Source: Dryococelus australis
Taxonomy: Eukaryota > Arthropoda > Insecta > Phasmatodea > Phasmatidae
Length of the DNA: 64,000 bases
Assembly (NCBI GenBank): GCA_029891345.1
Contig: CM057009.1
Coordinates: 233,359,178-233,423,177, forward strand
Reading direction: 5' to 3'
Made by a program: the position numbers and the translations under genes. Under the pieces are notes generated by a model. It made no database searches and was not told the DNA's origin. It saw only the letters and a program-made list of their open reading frames with translations. Positions 34,350 to 46,330 of this stretch are shown piece by piece (within the stretch, counting starts at the first letter, position 1; every line of letters starts with the position of its first letter).

Positions 34350-35880
34350 TTGCTATTTCAACAACTGCTTCTCTGCCCTGACCCTCTCCATGCAGCCAGC
34401 TACTTCTCTACCTAGCAGATCACCTAGAATCCTCTTTCCCTGTTCTGTCAGGTGGACCTGGTCCCTCGCTACACTTTCCCAGCCTACCCATTTCCTACTA
34501 TCTATAAATGTAGCCCCCAAATCCCTACACACCTTCTCATATACCTCACTCGCAGCAACTGCCTTCCTATAGGATACTCCTTTCCTAACCAGCACGTCAC
34601 TGACCACTGCCCTAGCTCCAGGGAACTTCTCCTGCACTTTCATCAGCACCCCCTGAGGTCCCAATCTACCTCCTGCCCCACCTCCCTATGAGCCAGGTCA
34701 TTTCCCCCTACATGAATGAGAACAACCTTTGCCACCCTGCTACCTTTCATACCACTAACCCTTTCCTCCAAATCCCTGGTATTCCCCCCCCCCCCCAAAA
34801 GCTGCTTTATATGTAATTTCCTTCCTGATATTCATCAGCTCCACCCCCTTTACAATAGAGCTGTCTAGAAAAACTACCTCTGGCTCCGTTCCTACAACCT
34901 GTTCCTGCTTTGTGGCTCTTCCAACCACCTGCTTACCCTTGTCTCCGGCCTCCTGCAGCACCCTTGTTTCCCTCCCTTTGGCCAGCCCTCCTCTCTCCCC
35001 TCTGGTCCTGAACTGTCCACTTTCTCCTGCTTGCTGGTCTTTGCTAATCACACACTTGCAAGCCTCAGCATACTGCTTCCTACCTTCTACCACTGCCTGT
35101 TCCTGCTTTCTGATTCCCGTTCCTCTATTCCTGATTGCATCCTGCCTACTACTATCACCTTATCCCTTGCTACTATTTCTTCCTCATCTAACCTTATTTG
35201 CTGTCTTATGTCTCCTACTGTCTTATCCCTTTCTACTGCCTCCAACTCATCTATCCTCCTCCTTAATCGTACCACCTCTATCTCTACCTCCCTCCTCCTC
35301 TGCCTTTCCTCCTGCAATTCCTTCTGCAGCCGTACTTGCATTCTGCCTAACTCTTCCTTTCTACTCAGCTTTTCTTCCTGCGGAATGACTTTCATTTTCC
35401 TTAGCACCCCCTTTACATCTTCCAACTCCTCCTCTAACTTATCCACCCTCATTTCTACTCTACTCTTACCCATCTCATTCCTGACCTTTTCCTCTATCCT
35501 CTCAATCCTATGCATCATTTCCCTCTCTTTCCTGCTCATCAAATCTACCATCTCCCCTTTCCACATCTCCTCCTTAGCCACTTCCATTGGCACTGGCACA
35601 TCCTCTACAAAGCTTCCCCTCAGCATATCCCAAATCCAGTTTCCACTTTCTCCACTTATTTGTGTTTCCTTCTCTACCCTTAATTTGTTCCCTACCACTG
35701 CCACTAAACCCTTTCCCTCAGCACATTCCTCACACTTCCACTTTCCTGTAGTGATTCCAGTTCCTCCTCCCTGATCCCTATACAGCCAACATGGTTCCAG
35801 CCGCCACACTGGTCGCACTACACACCACTATCTAGCCTTCTCCACACCTTTCCACAGCCCCTACACTTACACCTCCCTAC
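34350..35880 (-). pseudogene. ORF1 of the nested LINE: PHD finger, coiled coil, esterase
   Basis: It starts near 35882 with MVGRCKCRGCGKVWRR, followed by CDQCGGWNHVGCIG after an in-frame TAG, and KWKCEECAEG in a shifted frame, together a PHD-type finger. From 35600 to 35100 the frame is strongly heptad-like (ERIEEKVRNEMGKSRVEM, VDKLEEELEDVKGVLRKM, RQRRREVEIEVVRLRRRIDE), a long coiled coil likely used for multimerisation. The esterase part has EVVFLDSSIVKGVELMN (block I, near 34870), VHVGGNDLAHREV (34705, another frame) and VARDQVHLTEQGKRILGDL (34460-34420, the D-x-x-H catalytic block). Frame breaks at about 35780, 35090 and 34750 keep it from being functional. Confidence 0.8.
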
Positions 35881-36245
35881 CATTTTTTTACCCTCTCTTT
35901 TTAAAAAATAATTTTACTAACTTAAAACTAAAACTACTCTCCCTTATAAAATACACCAAATACCTACATATACACACACTTTCTTAACTAGCCTAACTTA
36001 CACCATACACCCTTTACCCTTGTACAATAACAAAGGCCTCGGCCTCGTGCACACAATCGTACACTCCTCCCTCCTTATAACTAATTAGTACATAAAACAC
36101 TAATCTTAACTCTAATTATACCTCAAACTACTACTCCACCTATATTTAAACCTATTGCTAGAACTAATCATAAGCCAAAACAACCTTAAATACGGAACAA
36201 CACAACCTGTAGTCCATCTGTGGTGGCCATCTTGCCTAAACTCTA

Positions 36246-37830
36246 AACTTTCTTTCAGTAGCAGATTCTTGGTTAACTAAAATATCATCCTCAAAAATAT
36301 CCTTTAACATTTTTAACCCAAGCTCATCCTCACCTTTATCCCAGTATAGTGGTAACTGAAACCACACCCACAGAAATATGCAAAATAACGAACTCCCTGC
36401 TTACCAAATCTTCACATGGCTTTGGCGAAATTAGTAGAAAATTGTTAAAAACATATATTCATACAATTAGCGCTCCACTCAGTCATATTTTTAACTTTTC
36501 ACTAAAATCTGGAATTTACCCTGATCTGTTAAAATTTGCATTAATAAAGCCCCTGTTTAAAAAGATGATAAAAATCTTGTTGACAATGATAGACCAATTG
36601 CATTATTGTCAACTTTTTCTATAATTTTTTAAAAGATTTTATATAAAAGGCATGTTGCCCACCTGGAGGATAAAAACATCCTAACCAATACACAATATGG
36701 TTTTAGAACAGGGGGCTATCTACCAGTCATGCTGTATTTAATTTGACAACCCAAATTCTGAACCAATTGAACAATAGAAATTATGTAATTGGAATATTCT
36801 GTGATTTGTCAAAAGCTTTTGACTGTGTTAACCATGATATACTTTTGGACAAATTAAAATATTATTTTGTCACTGACAATATTTACAATTGGATTTCCGT
36901 GTACTTATCAAACCGATACCAAAAAGTGAGCGTTACTGACAGCATGGGGACTTTCATGTTCTCAGATGTGGGGCTTGTTGAAAGTGTAGTTCCTCAGGGT
37001 TCTGTACTGGGTCTCCTTATTTTTCTCATCTTTATTAATGACCTACTTCCACATCTATCCTCTGAAGCAAGGGCTTGCCTGTTTACGGATGATACAAGCA
37101 TTTGATTAAATAGTAGAAATATAAATGAACTATCAGATATGTGTAATAAGGTTTTTATTGAGCTATCCAAATTGTTTTCAGCGAACTAAATCTCCCTTTA
37201 TATAAATAAAACAACTTTCCTAAAATTGCTTACTACAAATAAACAGGATTACTCACTCAAAATTGGCAGTGATGCACATGAGATTCAAAATTGTAAAATA
37301 ACAAAATTCCTAGGTGTTTACTTAGGCATCTCTCTCAATTGGAAATATCATATCAATAATCTTTCAAAGAAGCTAAGCACTGCCTATTCACTATTCGCCA
37401 CTTGGCCTCAATATTATCACCTGCTATACTGAAACATTTTTATTTTGCTAAATTTCACTTGTTAATGTCTTATGACATAATGTACTGGGCTCTAGCAGCA
37501 AACGGCAGCAAAATATTTTTGCTTCAAAAGAAAGCCATTAGAATATTAAGTGGATTAAAACCACGCGAGGTGTGCCACCACCATTTTAACAACCTTGGTA
37601 TACTAACATTCATATCTCAGTATATATACACATCCCTAATGTTTGTCACCAAAAACAGTAATATTTTCACTAAAAATGATTTAATTCATTCTCACAACAC
37701 AAGAGGTGCCCAGAATCTTCATGTACCACTAAATAACTTGAAACTCTTCCAGAAGGGGGCTTACTATTCATGTATCTCTTTATTTAATAAATTACAGTGT
37801 TCTCTAATATAACTTGGTCTGGATAATTCC
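36246..37830 (+). pseudogene. Outer LINE ORF2, reverse transcriptase and C-terminus
   Basis: This continues the ORF2 interrupted at 31.5 kb. Readable segments are HGFGEISRKLLKTYIH, SHIFNFSLKSGIYPDLLKFA (36410-36550), EDKNILTNTQYGFRTG (36670), GIFCDLSKAFDCVNHDILLD (motif A, 36790-36850), PQGSVLGLLIFLIFINDLL (motif B) and ARACLFTDDTSI (motif C, 37070-37105), KITKFLGVYLGISLNWKYHI (37290-37350), and the C-terminal part IMYWALAANGSKIFLLQKKA and LSGLKPREVCHHHFNNLG (37480-37600) in another frame. At least four frame breaks are present. Confidence 0.85.
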
Positions 37831-38191
37831 AAACTATTTAGAAATAATATAAAAACCTTCTTAAAGGAGCATTCATTCTATTCATTAGAATAATTCTTTA
37901 ATATGGAATGGAACTAAGTGTGCAATGTTATCTTTTTATGTAGAATTGTATGTTATCACACTTGTATAGTTTTGTTAAATAATGATAACCTTGTTTACTT
38001 GTATGACTATTTTATATTATTGTGTATTAATGTTTGTACATTTACGAATATTTTATGTGTGTGTTTGTTCACTACAGTAATATTTTTACTACATGGTACT
38101 GTTTGTACACCTTTGTTGATATGCTCTACACCCTTGATCCATTAAGGGTTTGAGTTAGGGTTTTATAGAGCAAAATAAATAAATAAAAAAA
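37831..38191 (+). other. 3' UTR and tail of the outer LINE
   Basis: This is noncoding sequence after the last readable ORF2 codons, ending attaagggtttgagttagggttttatagagcaaaat and then aaataaataaataaaaaaaa. The tail marks the 3' end of the element. Confidence 0.6.
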
Positions 38192-40401
38192 ACATTGAAA
38201 AAATCACAAAGAAACACACTTAATAGCACTCTTAAATCACAAACCTTCGCATGGTCAAATTCACATGGTACACTGAAATTTTGCACACTCCCAGCATACA
38301 ACAGTCACGTGAAATAGTTAAAAATGACACCAGAAGACCAAAACCAATGCACATTTGTTTCCTGTCTCTTTGCATTGTTTTTCAATGAATGTGTCAGGGC
38401 GATACTTATACTCTGCTTGTAAACACGTGTCAACGTCTTTTTGTATGATATACTATATGAATATTTTTTCTACTGGTAATATGTTACATAATATAATCCT
38501 TTCGTGAATATAGACAAGGTAAGCCCTTAGAAATTTAACAGAATTAAATTATATTCTGGCACTGCTTGATTACCATGGTTTATATCTGTATAACCTTAGC
38601 ATGTTGGCATAAATATATCCAGTGAATCACATTTTGTGAGTTAAGGCTTGGTTTCCAAAGGTATTCTTGCATTTAACATGATTTAGCGACCTGATAGAAA
38701 TATATTGGATATCAATTTTACGTGTTTTACTGTATAAACACGTAGATAATCATAGCACCCCTTACCATTACATTTCATGTTACATACTGCATATTATGTG
38801 ACGCTCCAATAAAATTCCTATTAGGGCCTAAGTGTGATTAGTAATGACCATTTACAACATTTTCAGGTATTATTTTCCCATTTTTCGTAAAAGCCTCTAT
38901 TCTGGATAATTACCCAGAAGAGTTGAACATCATTCTCTTTCCCAGTATTAGAACAACACCAGGACATTTCATATGTTCACCTTTAAAAGACTGAAAAGCT
39001 GAAATGCATGGCCATAGATGTTATACTAATAATAAAAGCATACTTTTACATAGTACAGTGTATTTACTCCTTCATAAGAAAACAATGTGCCTTATAAAGT
39101 AGTTAAATTATGTTTAACAATATTTACAAGTAGAATTATAATGCATAAATACTTCACAAAGCAATATTTGAATACAAAACAATGCACAAGTTAATGATGG
39201 ACATTGCTATGAAAACATATTGTCATGAAACTAAATATCTGAACAGAATTGATCTAAAATTGACAGCATACATCCACAGTAATGTTTGTCGCTTGATAAA
39301 GTTTATTGGCAATTTGTTCAGCCACAAAGTTTTAAAGTACACAACATTAACACTTGTTAAGGCCTACTGCTTTGCTTAGAAAATAATCACTTTTCATTTA
39401 TAAAATTTTAATGCTGGAACTGATATATGAACTTAACTTCACCAGAATACTAAAAACATAATACCTAGCTGATGACAATGTATTTCATGAAATGGCATCC
39501 ACACATTTAATGCAGAATCTAATTTTGCCCCAAATTACTTACCATGGCAGTTTAATGATGGAAACCAGTAGTTAATGTTTGATATATCAGCTTATACAAA
39601 TTAAACCATTAGGACAAATGTTTTCTCTTTTAACATATTTCTAACACTCAAGGAATGTTTAATGGGAGTATAAAACATTTTAATGCTGATATTGTTTCAA
39701 AATGAGTGATATATGCAGAGGTATTAAATCCTAAACTGGGAATTGTGTAAATTCTAAATAACACTCGCACATTTATTTAAGCTTTCAGAATATCGACACA
39801 GATAGTAAATATAACAAAACACACTTCTGATGTACCTTCATGTTTATTTGAGGTAAGAAATTTATACCAACTTTAATTGCGCAAAGTGTAACATTTTCCA
39901 GTTCAACATATAACATGAATTTCAAAAAAAATTCTGACACAAGAATTTACATAGAAATATAGCAGAAAGCAATAACAAATAATGCCACTTCATTCAGAAC
40001 ATGTATAAAAAGGGTTTATTCATTACGTTAACGAGTACTTTATTTCAGGTGTTACAAACTGACACTGAAAGTCATATTGGTTGCAAAGTGCTATTTTGTT
40101 GACACACGAGAGTGGACCAGAAACAAAATAAATGAACAATTAACTAGATAACTTGAATGTTGTGTTAGCCAGGTGATGATGTGAAAGAGTTAAAAACATG
40201 AATGTGCTACAATCATGCCAAATTTTATTGTGATTTGCATACATAAAAACTGAATTGCAGGTGACACAAATTTTTGACTGTACAAATTACACCTGTACAC
40301 CTTACAACATGGAACAAAGTTTGCTGCCAACTTAACTGTGAGTATTGCAGTAATTGTTTAGATTAAAATATATGTAGTTTTGTGCAATAAGTTTTTTCAT
40401 A
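38192..40401. other. AT-rich stretch without gene
   Basis: Nothing coding or repetitive is recognised in this stretch beyond AT richness. Confidence 0.45.
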
Positions 40402-40440
40402 GGTTGATTTTAAGAGTGCTCACTTTATCGTGAACCACCT
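40402..40440. repeat. Solo DNA-transposon end, same family as 2395/6278
   Basis: The sequence aggttgattttaagagtgctcactttatcgtgaac matches the right end at 6239-6272 with few changes. The partner end is not seen upstream. Confidence 0.6.
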
Positions 40441-41285
40441 ATACATAGGGTCATTCCAAAATTTTATGTCCATTTATACTACTATTTAATGTAAAGAAAG
40501 GAAATAAAATGATAAATTTCACTTTAAAAACCCATTTTTATAGGATGTAAACAAGTTTCGCATTGCACACAAGACAGTGACCTAAATAAAATTGTGAAAT
40601 TATAAAAATTAAAAATATAAACAAAAATAACATTATAAACCATACAGATAACAAAAGAACCAAAACCAAATAAACATGGGGCTTGAGGAAAGGAAATGAT
40701 CACACATTGAAGGCAACACAACATTAATATTCTAGTGTAAAAGGACAACTGCTGCTGTTACTATTCATGAGAAACAGCAAACACATGAAGATGGTTGCAG
40801 TAAATATACACAGGCCACCACATTGTCAATATTACCCACTGATATGTGAACAGTTGAAAGGCTCGTGGACATAAAGTGGTAAAGACAGAACAAACAGTAT
40901 TATATACTGTTTTCATTATGTTTATGTATGGAAAATTTTGTCCACCCTTCAGCAGTGGCATAATGTTATGACACCCAGACGACTGGCGTTCCCTGGCAAA
41001 AATATTAAAAATTATATGTATCTAATCTATGTTTTTAAAGCGCAAGCTGTGTGTTAATTTTAGCCACCAATATATGTGGCACAGAATTCCAGCATCCCCT
41101 CTCTGTTCTCTCTGCCTCTCCCGATCCCAGACGTCTGTCTGGGGTGGAATTTTGTCATGGTGTAATTTATGTGAAATCCTGTGTTGACCAGGTTTTATTC
41201 CCGCTGTTCAGATGTGCTGGGTACCAGTGTAGGAGATAACAACAAACGTATAATCATTTTTTTTTTAGTCGCAAAGCAAGTAGGT

Positions 41286-41545
41286 GCCACAATGGTGTAG
41301 TGGTTAGACCACTTGCCTCCCACCTAGGTGAACCAGTTTCCATTCCCGGGTGAGTTGTTCCCAGATTTTTGCATGTGGGAATCATGCTAGACGATGCTGC
41401 TGGTCATCTGGTTTTCTCGGGGATCTCCCATTTCCCCTGACCTTGCATTCCGGCACTTTTCCATATTCACCTCACTTCCCCCTCATCTGCTCTCAATACC
41501 TGAGTGTTAAGAGCTGACCAAATATCTCCACTCCACTACAAAGTG
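41286..41545 (+). mobile_element. tRNA-derived SINE, copy 1
   Basis: The head is tRNA-like: gccacaatggtgtagtggtt (A-box region) and gaaccagtttccattcccgg (B-box region). The body atttttgcatgtgggaat, agacgatgctg(c/t)tggtc and gggatctccc, and the end ctctcaatacctgagtgttaagagc, are shared with the copy at 60012-60265. The A- and B-boxes act as an internal RNA polymerase III promoter in such elements. The sequence is diverged, and no poly-A tail is obvious. Confidence 0.8.
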
Positions 41546-41837
41546 AGTAAGTACATTGTATTGCAGCACCTTTATGACTAGCTGTTGGCTGTAATCAGCT
41601 ATACTGATTTTCTGAGAGCAAAGTGTCTGGAATTGTGTTTGTAATCTCACATAAACAACCTACATGCTTCAGACTGTTATAACCATAAACACAAATTTGT
41701 AAAAATGCTTAATTAATAAGCATTTTAACATTTTCATTATTTTTCTTTTTCATAAGGAAAAATCATCATGCCCCAATTTTACTAGCTTGGGCAAGAATGT
41801 GGGCCCTAGGCATTCACAAATAAAGTGCTAAGCCCAT

Positions 41838-42800
41838 ACAGGTTTTTACCGCTACTGGTATGAACTGATACTTCCTGCCGATACAACCAATATCCGATAC
41901 CGATATAATGGCATACGAGTAATGGACTGAAAGACTTCTACTAGTACTAAAAATATTTTGGGAATCTGATAAAAATTTGTGTTAAAGTCAGTGTCACACA
42001 ATATACTATTAGATGTGTAAAACCTTCGGAAAATTAATTTCACATAAATTCTTCAAAACCAGAGATTGCAAGCAGCACTCAAAATATTCTTTACTAATTA
42101 ATTTTTAAATTTAGGTAGTGGCAATTTAAGCAATTTATTTTGTAAACAAGAAATGTATAATAAGTCCACAAGGTAGTGTATCACAATTCTCAGCATAATT
42201 TAACTTTGTTCATTACTAAAAAATGTAAAATTATTATGATGTTTAGTTTTTTAATTCAGCGCTCCCTTAAATTACTGAGAGTAAAATTGAAGCACTGCCA
42301 GTTCCCAGGTCATGATGTCAGAGTCATTGCTTTTAAAAGATTTTAAATACTGATATGACAAGGGAGTGCAATTGTGCATCACCTGCAAAGCTGGTAATTC
42401 GGCAAACCGCAAAACAAGCTGTAGATGATTATCTCCTAAAGTGCCTGTAACGGCAGGCTGCGGCCACAGTGGAGTGGGAGCATAATTTCTCTCTCCCTCA
42501 CTCTTTCCTATTTCTGTAGATGATTACCTTACAGCAGGGAGGCATGTCCCTTCCTCTTTTTGCCATCCTGGAGTGACTATCTGTCAGTTTAGGCTTGGAA
42601 TAACAACGGCAACTGCCGACTAAAAATGGCAGCAGTTGAGCCCCTCTTACACCAACATTGCCACCCTATCATCCACTGGTTTAACAGAAAATATCCTGTC
42701 TCAATATCGGCTAAAAATTAAAGCGGTATAATATAAATATTACTAATATCTGCGGATTTTTTACATTTGGTATCGGTATCGGCTCAGTACTACACAAATC
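41838..42800. mobile_element. Possible eroded DNA element with terminal ccgatac words
   Basis: Both edges carry words of the type gccgatac and ccgataccgatat (41877-41905 and, inverted, ggtatcggtatcggc at 42770-42783), as in the hAT-like element at 26.1 kb. No clear end or target duplication could be set. No coding frame. The central part (42440-42640) is GC-richer. Confidence 0.3.
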
Positions 42801-43149
42801 TAAATTTTGGATTATGTCACTTGCCTTCAGTGATATATATCTCCTGAGAAAGAAACTGTATTACCTTACCCAGGAGGAGGATTGGTTTCAAATTAAATAC
42901 CATAAGCAGGGGTGATTTTGTGACACAGAATTTTTCACTGTTACTGTATTTTCATTTCCTTCCATTTCAAAGAGGCTATTTGTAATGTTCAGTGGTTCAG
43001 TTGGCACCACAGAATATCTGAAACATCCCATTGAAATAGGGGAACATTTAATTGACCATAAACATTAATTGTCATAAAAAATTGTGCACTAACAAAGTAA
43101 CTGTTCATACAAAATGTGTTTAGGTTGATTATATTTATATATAAAAAAA

Positions 43150-43500
43150 AGTAATTACAGTGTCACTGTATCAGGATCTTGTTCCACCCGCTTACGGCAC
43201 AAAAGAACACATTTAGTGCCTTGTTGGTCTTCCTTATGCCTATATACATATGTTAGTCTAATAAAAAATAGAATTAAACATGTGTTGTATGTTATCCTGC
43301 ATTAGTGTTTCCCACAGTTTTTGAAAATTATGCTCAAAACTGAAACATGAAGAAAGCTGGTATCCCATATAATCGCACAAATATTTGATAAGTGATAAAT
43401 GAGGTGACTGTGCACATGGTGGGAAAAAAGATGGGTGAAACCGTCCGGCCACCAGAACTCGTCCCTACTGTGCATGACATTGTCATGTTTGCACATGCTG
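43150..43500 (-). pseudogene. Tc1/mariner-type transposase, C-terminal relic
   Basis: Minus-strand text reads QSPHLSLIKYLCDYMGYQL, then FSFEHNFQKLWETLMQDNIQ and HMFNSI, and in a shifted frame CVLLCRKRVEQDPDTVTL. This fits the end of Tc1-like transposases: the sPDLsPIEhlWd block with the third acidic catalytic residue, the W-E helix, and the C-terminal rarGG region. Pro-Asp of the motif is changed to Pro-His and Ile-Glu to Ile-Lys, so it is dead. The N-terminal DNA-binding half is not found upstream. Confidence 0.6.
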
Positions 43501-44460
43501 TGCTCCTAGCATGCTTGCTGTACGACTGCGATTACACAAATAACACATCACACACATTTTTGTTCTCAATTGCAACATTAGCAATATAACATTACATTTA
43601 GAATATAAACAAAACAAAGAACAGTATGTTTTATAAATCATTCGTCATAATTCTCTCATGAAACATTACTGATCGTAAATTTAAATCAGTCTCATTTAAT
43701 TAATCACTGAGCAGGCATATTTATTGATAAAGAAAAGTCAATATGTGGTTTAGAGTTAGTTGGAAGTGTAATAAGTTACGGAAGTTTACTTTAATGAATT
43801 GTACACAACATAATACCTCAATTATATAACAATTAAATTTATTTTTATTTATTACTTAATGTGTTATTGACACTACTACAGGAAGAAAGTGACTAACAAA
43901 AATATTAATTTCAAAATGTGTACAATTAATAGGCATTTATAAAAAAAAATTAAAATTAAAGTGTTATTTTTATCACTAAATGAGATTAGAATTGTGTAGA
44001 TCAGTCTGCTATGAAATCAACCCCTGGAAGGGATATAAAATAACTCCCTCATATTCAAACTAGGAAACTGATTACAGTTATAGGAATGCAAAGATAAAAA
44101 ACTGAATAACAAATATTTGCAACAATGCACAGTAACATGAAAGAACAGACAAAAATCTAATTAATATTACAGTGACTCAATAAATGGAAGTTAAGTTTAT
44201 TGTTTACCTAAAACAAAACATATACTTAAAGTATTTATAGAAAGTCAGGCTAAACTATTAAACACTAGGTATAATATAATCATATATATTGTTGTATATA
44301 AATTTATTGTGACCTAAATGATGCACTTATGAGCAGAAAAGTCAGTTATTTCATTTGATGCAGAATAATAAAGTACCTGAATGAAACAAAATTTATGAAA
44401 AAATGTAGAAATTCATTGTAATGATACATGCATAAGGAAACATGAATTTTAATGCTATGC
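43501..44460. other. AT-rich stretch without gene
   Basis: Only AT-rich sequence; the missing front of the Tc1-like relic is not recognisable here. Confidence 0.4.
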
Positions 44461-44499
44461 CCTCTCACGAGAATTAAAACAATGTAATCCTGGGAGGTA

Positions 44500-46330
44500 G
44501 GGAGCCTGAATTCCTTCCTGGGACAAGAAATTCAAGGGGGAACTACTAGTGGAATGGTTACCTCACAGGGTCGTAGTTTTTCCCATGTTGGATACAAGTG
44601 TTTTGGTCCCTCTAAGAGGGTTATTTTTGACAGAAAAGGGAATCCAAACCCCAGAGTGAGTTTAACCAAATACATCTCCCATCCCGGGAGTTTTGTTATG
44701 CTCACTGTGAAGGCTGTCAAAAATGTTTGTGATACCAGCAGTCATGGGGATGAAATGAAAATGAAAATGAATTAAATGGAGTAGGAAGGCTCCGGCTGGC
44801 AGCATCCTCTATATGGGGCCAGTCTTGTGGGGATGCGAGATGGTACAAATTCAATCGAGAGAGCCACTATAAGGCGTTGGTTTGTGGTTGAATATTAATT
44901 ACCTTACCCGCTGCCATGTGTACCTGGCACATAGGAGTCACGGGTCCAGGGTTTGGTGTGGGTGGAAGGGGTTGTAACAATTTGGCAATGGGTGGGTCTA
45001 GGTTGTAATACTCCAAATATTCTATCTTTCTTCCGAAAGTTGTGAGATCGCTTACACATGTCCCAAATTCAAGTAATTAAATTACCAGAATATAATCTGG
45101 TTCCATTAGGCAGTATCCTCATTTGTCCGGCCTTTTGCAGGCTGGAACAAGACTTGGATAAGAAACCAGGCTGTGGTCTCATAGTTAGCCCGTTGAAGGG
45201 TGGGCATCTTGGGGTCTTCCTGGATTAGTCCGGCCTAATTCAGGTTGGGGCTATTCAGAAATCTCCAGTCCGTTCCTCCCTCAGTTCAGGTAAAATGAGA
45301 TGCATTCACACCACACTATGGTCCTTTTAATAAGCTGCAGAAAAACCCCCAGATTCAGGCAATAGCTGGTACCTCCTGGATCTGGCCTTATTCAGGTTAA
45401 GGTCGAGAGTGTAGCTAGGGTGAGAGGCCTAAGAATCTGGAGTTTGAATCCCTGGCAGGTCAGGTGGACCAAATAATCTCAGGATCTCTTGGCCTTATGC
45501 AGACTGAAGAAAATCCAAGGATATTAGCCTTACCTACATCTACTCAGTGAGTGAAACAATTATTGCCCTAGGACCGTTAAAATTAACTAAATAAACAAAA
45601 ATTGTTTTAACCGATAAGGACACTGGGAAATAATGCAACGCAAGACACACACAATTCAGAATAATAATATATGTATTTATTTAATACGTTCGGAAGGACA
45701 TTGAGATGCGTAGGTCTGCATAATTATAAAAAAAATATATATATAAAAATTACCAAAGTGGCAGGCGAAGGCTACCTGCATAAATATATTAATATCAGGG
45801 TGAGCTAAATGTGCTAGTTAGAGAGATCAGTCTGAGCCGCCTAGGAGGGACGTCATCGTGACCTACTATCTCGGATATCCGAGGGAATGATTTCCGGGTA
45901 GGGATTCAGGTGAGGACGTAGAGATACCTCTGGCTGGTGGTGCGGAGAAGTCTACTTTCAGCGACTGACGTATGGTTCTTTGAAGGCATAGGAGACTGTT
46001 TCTTCGGCTTGTGAGCCTAGTAGCATCTACTCTCTTAAATGACTCAGTTCTTGCGGACTGGAGTGTCTGGGCAAGCGCACTTACTCCCGGAGACTTACTT
46101 GGATAATGCATGTGCGAGTGGCCTAGTGGTCAGAGTTCTGAGTTACTGACTTTGAGTCTAATGCAGACTGAAGTTGCAGGACCTGTACCACTTACCTCTG
46201 CCTTGCTAAGAAGCCTTGCTCAGGCTGTAAGGGCAGGTAGGCAAAGCCTTGCTCATACTTGCTGGTATCCTTGGCCTTACACAGGCTGGAGGACTGACAA
46301 ACACTCTCGTGTGTGGATCTTGCATGTTCT
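44500..46330. repeat. Patchwork of tRNA-like repeat units (SINE-like cluster)
   Basis: The phrase ggcctta(t/c)(t/a)caggctgg recurs, diverged, at about 45127, 45231, 45383, 45490 and 46272, with a shorter form at 46158. Several units also show tRNA-like promoter words: tagctagggtgagaggcc with agtttgaatccctgg (45411-45455), and gagtggcctagtggtcagag (46116-46136). This looks like a run of related short interspersed units, joined or inserted into each other, at irregular spacing of roughly 100-150 bases. The unit boundaries cannot be set by eye. A 143-codon plus frame across 46110-46541 is probably a by-product. Confidence 0.45.

Larger units (their letters stand above)
31505..36245 (-). mobile_element. 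Nearly full-length L2-type LINE nested in the other LINE
   Basis: It is inserted in the minus orientation between the endonuclease and RT of the plus-strand LINE. The host frame stops at ANIFNKHFS (about 31485) and resumes as ADSWLTKISSSK (about 36260). Its 5' end looks like a GC-rich leader (aagatggccaccacagatgg on the minus strand near 36235). ORF1 (PHD, coiled coil, esterase) and ORF2 (endonuclease, RT) are both nearly complete with a few frame breaks. Its 3' end is a short tgtatgtatatatgtatg repeat instead of poly-A, as in CR1/L2 elements. It must be younger than its host. Confidence 0.88.
28801..38191 (+). mobile_element. LINE (CR1/Jockey-type non-LTR element), split by a nested LINE
   Basis: Parts in order are a PHD-type finger and an SGNH esterase (ORF1), an AP endonuclease (start of ORF2), an interruption by the minus-strand element at about 31505-36245, then reverse transcriptase and the ORF2 C-terminus, and a 3' end in aaaataaataaataaaaaaaa at 38170-38191. 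There are no LTRs. The 5' limit is not defined. All frames are broken. A PHD finger with an esterase in ORF1 is characteristic of the CR1 group. RT words such as LSKAFDCVNHDILLDKL are shared by CR1 and Jockey groups, so I leave the clade open. Confidence 0.85.

Noticed and set aside
33748..34572. 274-codon plus frame, the longest in the window
   Set aside because: It is antisense to the nested LINE ORF2/ORF1, whose minus-strand text has clear endonuclease and esterase motifs.
34786..34797. Run of C on the plus strand
   Set aside because: It is a simple homopolymer inside the nested LINE ORF1 that probably causes one of its frame breaks; not a feature on its own.
35031..35774. 247-codon plus frame, Ser/Leu-rich
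   Set aside because: It is antisense to the coiled-coil part of the nested LINE ORF1; the purine-rich sense strand makes the other strand Ser/Leu-rich.
41286..41360. Possible tRNA gene
   Set aside because: A- and B-box words are present but no acceptor stem or anticodon arm can be folded, and the sequence continues into a SINE body shared with 60.0 kb.
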